Source of the DNA: Curtobacterium sp. A7_M15
GTDB lineage: Bacteria; Actinomycetota; Actinomycetes; Actinomycetales; Microbacteriaceae
Length of the DNA stretch: 57,151 nt
NCBI RefSeq assembly: GCF_030705415.1
Contig: NZ_JAUZED010000009.1
Span: 1 to 57,151 of the forward strand
Direction: 5' to 3'
Part shown: positions 55,577 through 57,151 of the stretch, piece after piece
Layout of the letters: each line of letters starts with the position of its first letter
Numbering within the stretch: the stretch's first letter is position 1
Notes under the pieces: model-generated
Databases searched by the model: none
What the model was told of the DNA's origin: nothing
The model's input: only the letters and a program-made list of their open reading frames with translations
Made by a program: the position numbers and the translations under genes

Positions 55577-55622
55577 GCGACGTGGTGGACCTTCCGTGCG
55601 GCTTCATCGGCGGACGATCACG

Positions 55623-55656
55623 ACTGTACACCCACTTTGCCCTAATGTCATGACAT
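55623..55656 (-). promoter_or_regulatory. iol operon promoter with IolR-type operator
   Basis: On the minus strand, -35 ATGACA (55646-55651) and -10 TACAGT (55623-55628) are separated by exactly 17 bases. The -35 box sits inside the perfect 12-bp dyad ATGTCATGACAT (55645-55656). Repressor bound there would block RNA polymerase. The core TGTCATGACA fits the IolR consensus I recall from C. glutamicum (KGWCHTRACA). Confidence 0.8.
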
Positions 55657-55724
55657 GGATTGGCGGACTGGTGCCCACCGGTCCCAGGAGGCGCGGTGTC
55701 GGTGGGTCCTGCCAAGGTCGCGTC

Positions 55725-56987
55725 ATGCAGATCCTCGCCCTGGTCATCGGTCTCGTGATCGGCGTCGCCGTCGGGGCGGTCGTCGCCTGGTCGCTCGCCC
55801 GGTCCCGCGCCGGCGCCTCATCAGCAGCCGATCGAGCGACCGCGGACGCACTCCGCTCGCAGCTCACGTCGGTGCAGGCCGCCGCCGAGGAACGCCTCGA
55901 CGCGCAGGACGCGCAGTACCGGCGGCAGGTCGACTCGCTCGAACGCCGCGCCGCCGAGCTCGAGCACCTCGTCCAGCGCATGCACGGCGCCGACGCCGCC
56001 CGGACCCAGGGCGAATCGAAGGTGCTCTCCGCGCTCAGCCCGGTCGCCCAGACGCTCGACGTCATGCGCGCCAAGATCGCCGAGCTCGAGCAGTCCCGCA
56101 GCGAGCAGTACGGGGCCCTCTCCGCACAGCTGCGCTCCGCTGCCGAGTCCGAGGAACGCCTGCGCGCCACCGCCGACACGCTCGCGAGCGCCCTGTCGTC
56201 GAACAGCACGCGGGGTGTGTGGGGCGAGACGCAGCTGCGCAACGTGGTCGAGGCGGCCGGACTCCTCGAGCGCGTCGACTTCGACGTGCAGTCCTCCGTC
56301 AGCACGACCGCCGGCACCGCACGCCCCGACATGGTCGTGCACCTGCCGGGCGGCAAGACCATCGCCGTCGACGCCAAGGTCCCCTTCAGCGCCTACTTGC
56401 AGGCTGCCGAGATCCCCGCGACCGCGACCGGCGCCGAGGGGGCCCGGCGCGATGCGCTCATGGCGCAGCACGTCAAGGCACTGCGGGCGCACGTCGACGC
56501 CCTCGCGGCACGCGAGTACTGGACCGGGTACGACGCCTCACCCGAGCTCACCGTGGCGTTCATCCCGTCCGAGTCGCTCGTGTCGAGTGCCCTCGCCGCC
56601 GATCCCGGGCTGCTCGACCACGCGTTCCGCAAGCGCATCGCACTCGCCTCGCCGGTGACGCTGTGGTCCGTGCTGAAGACCGTGGCGTTCTCGTGGCAGC
56701 AGGACGTCGTCACGACCGAGGCGCGGGAGCTCTTCCGGGTGTCGCGCGAGCTGTACGGGCGCCTGTCGACGATGGCCGGGCACGTCGACAAGCTCGGTCG
56801 GTCGATCCGGGGCTCCGTGGTCGACTACAACCGGTTCGTGGGCTCGCTCGAACGGCAGGTGCTGCCGAGCGCCCGACGGCTGTCACTGCTCGACGAGTCG
56901 AAGGTCATCGCCGACCCGGCGACCGTGACCGACGAGCCGCGGTTGCTCACCGCGCCGGAGCTCGTCGGCGCCCTCGACGACGACTGA
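55725..56987 (+). CDS. rmuC: DNA recombination protein RmuC
   Basis: A 420-residue RmuC-family protein. An N-terminal transmembrane helix (ILALVIGLVIGVAVGAVVAW) is followed by a long coiled coil (about residues 40-160). The nuclease-like core comes next: RGVWGETQLRNVVEAAGLLERVDFDVQ, GKTIAVDAKVPFSAYLQA and LVSSALAADPGLLDHAFRKRIALASPVTLW. RmuC limits DNA inversions at repeats; its biochemistry is little known. Start ATG at 55725 gives the helix at the N-terminus. It is divergent from iolC. Confidence 0.95.
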   Translation: MQILALVIGLVIGVAVGAVVAWSLARSRAGASSAADRATADALRSQLTSVQAAAEERLDAQDAQYRRQVDSLERRAAELEHLVQRMHGADAARTQGESKVLSALSPVAQTLDVMRAKIAELEQSRSEQYGALSAQLRSAAESEERLRATADTLASALSSNSTRGVWGETQLRNVVEAAGLLERVDFDVQSSVSTTAGTARPDMVVHLPGGKTIAVDAKVPFSAYLQAAEIPATATGAEGARRDALMAQHVKALRAHVDALAAREYWTGYDASPELTVAFIPSESLVSSALAADPGLLDHAFRKRIALASPVTLWSVLKTVAFSWQQDVVTTEARELFRVSRELYGRLSTMAGHVDKLGRSIRGSVVDYNRFVGSLERQVLPSARRLSLLDESKVIADPATVTDEPRLLTAPELVGALDDD

Positions 56988-57010
56988 CGCGCCGGTGTGG
57001 CGCGGGCGGC

Positions 57011-57055
57011 CGCGCCCCCGTGGGATCCGCGCCCCCGTGGGATCCGCGCCCCCGT
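57011..57055. repeat. 17-bp tandem repeat, 2.6 copies
   Basis: Units cgcgcccccgtgggatc at 57011-57027 and 57028-57044, with a partial third unit 57045-57055. It lies just after rmuC and before a strong hairpin. Confidence 0.85.
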
Positions 57056-57058
57056 AAC

Positions 57059-57092
57059 GTCATTGCGCCCCGGAGAGCCGGGGCGCAATGAC
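57059..57092 (+). terminator. Terminator-like hairpin after rmuC
   Basis: A perfect 15-bp stem (57059-57073 with 57078-57092) and a 4-base loop, extended outward by a CCCCGT/ACGGGG helix with a small internal loop (about 57050-57100). It lies about 70 bases beyond the rmuC stop. Confidence 0.7.
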
Positions 57093-57151
57093 CGTCACGG
57101 GGCGCGAATCCGCGACCGGCCCGCGCGCCACCCGCGGCCCGCGACCGGCCC

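Overview
The window is high-GC actinobacterial DNA. Gene content (a mycothiol-type MshB deacetylase next to fdxA and dapC, leaderless-looking GTG starts, a GntR-type inositol regulon laid out as in Corynebacterium) points to Microbacteriaceae, probably a Curtobacterium-like organism. That placement is inference from sequence style and synteny; no rRNA or tRNA gene is visible to confirm it.

Layout. (1) 32-8121, minus strand: a housekeeping block of typA, an M20 amidohydrolase, a lipoprotein, an MshB-like deacetylase, ferredoxin fdxA, dapC and citrate synthase gltA. (2) 8247-10365, plus: a CPBP membrane protease, a BCP/PrxQ-type peroxiredoxin and a small PH-domain membrane protein. (3) 10450-22681: two complete dipeptide/oligopeptide ABC importers side by side. 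Each has a lipoprotein binding protein, two permeases and a fused double ATPase. A second PH-domain membrane protein sits between them. (4) 22996-27690, minus: the glycine cleavage operon gcvT-gcvH-gcvP behind a tandem glycine riboswitch. (5) 27789-35217: small conserved genes: BlaI/M56 pair, FBP zinc-finger protein, LysR/GNAT divergent pair, MalY/PatB-like aminotransferase, ICL/PEP-mutase family enzyme, HD-domain protein and several small unknowns. (6) 35325-39785: an accessory stretch. It opens with an HTH-MNT/HEPN toxin-antitoxin pair, then an AT-richer island with a TIGR02391 (Ymh)-like gene, membrane/secreted proteins and three apparent frameshifts. It ends at a duplicated ychF 3' end. 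(7) 39822-43494: ychF, a small hydrolase, a DnaQ-like exonuclease, a GntR/UTRA regulator and a tautomerase. (8) 43622-55576, minus: a 12-kb myo-inositol catabolic operon iolC-(Cgl0158 family)-iolA-iolB-iolD-iolE-iolG-iolH, extended by a transaldolase and a second Gfo/Idh/MocA dehydrogenase. (9) 55725-56987, plus: rmuC.

How the parts work together. The inositol operon encodes oxidation of inositol (IolG), dehydration (IolE), ring opening (IolD), isomerisation (IolB), phosphorylation (IolC), probable aldol cleavage (Cgl0158-family barrel) and conversion of malonate semialdehyde to acetyl-CoA (IolA). The GntR regulator at 42306 probably represses it. A TGTCNNGACA dyad sits immediately upstream of the regulator and another overlaps the -35 box of the iolC promoter. 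No inositol transporter is present in the window. The glycine cleavage genes are controlled by glycine itself through the riboswitch.

Non-coding structure is rich. A GGAGGCGCGG-cored element recurs in at least ten intergenic places, including two identical 44-bp perfect palindromes at the ends of the first ABC operon and the iol operon. Several long imperfect inverted repeats also lie between genes. The most unusual stretch is the AT-richer island at about 36.8-39.5 kb.
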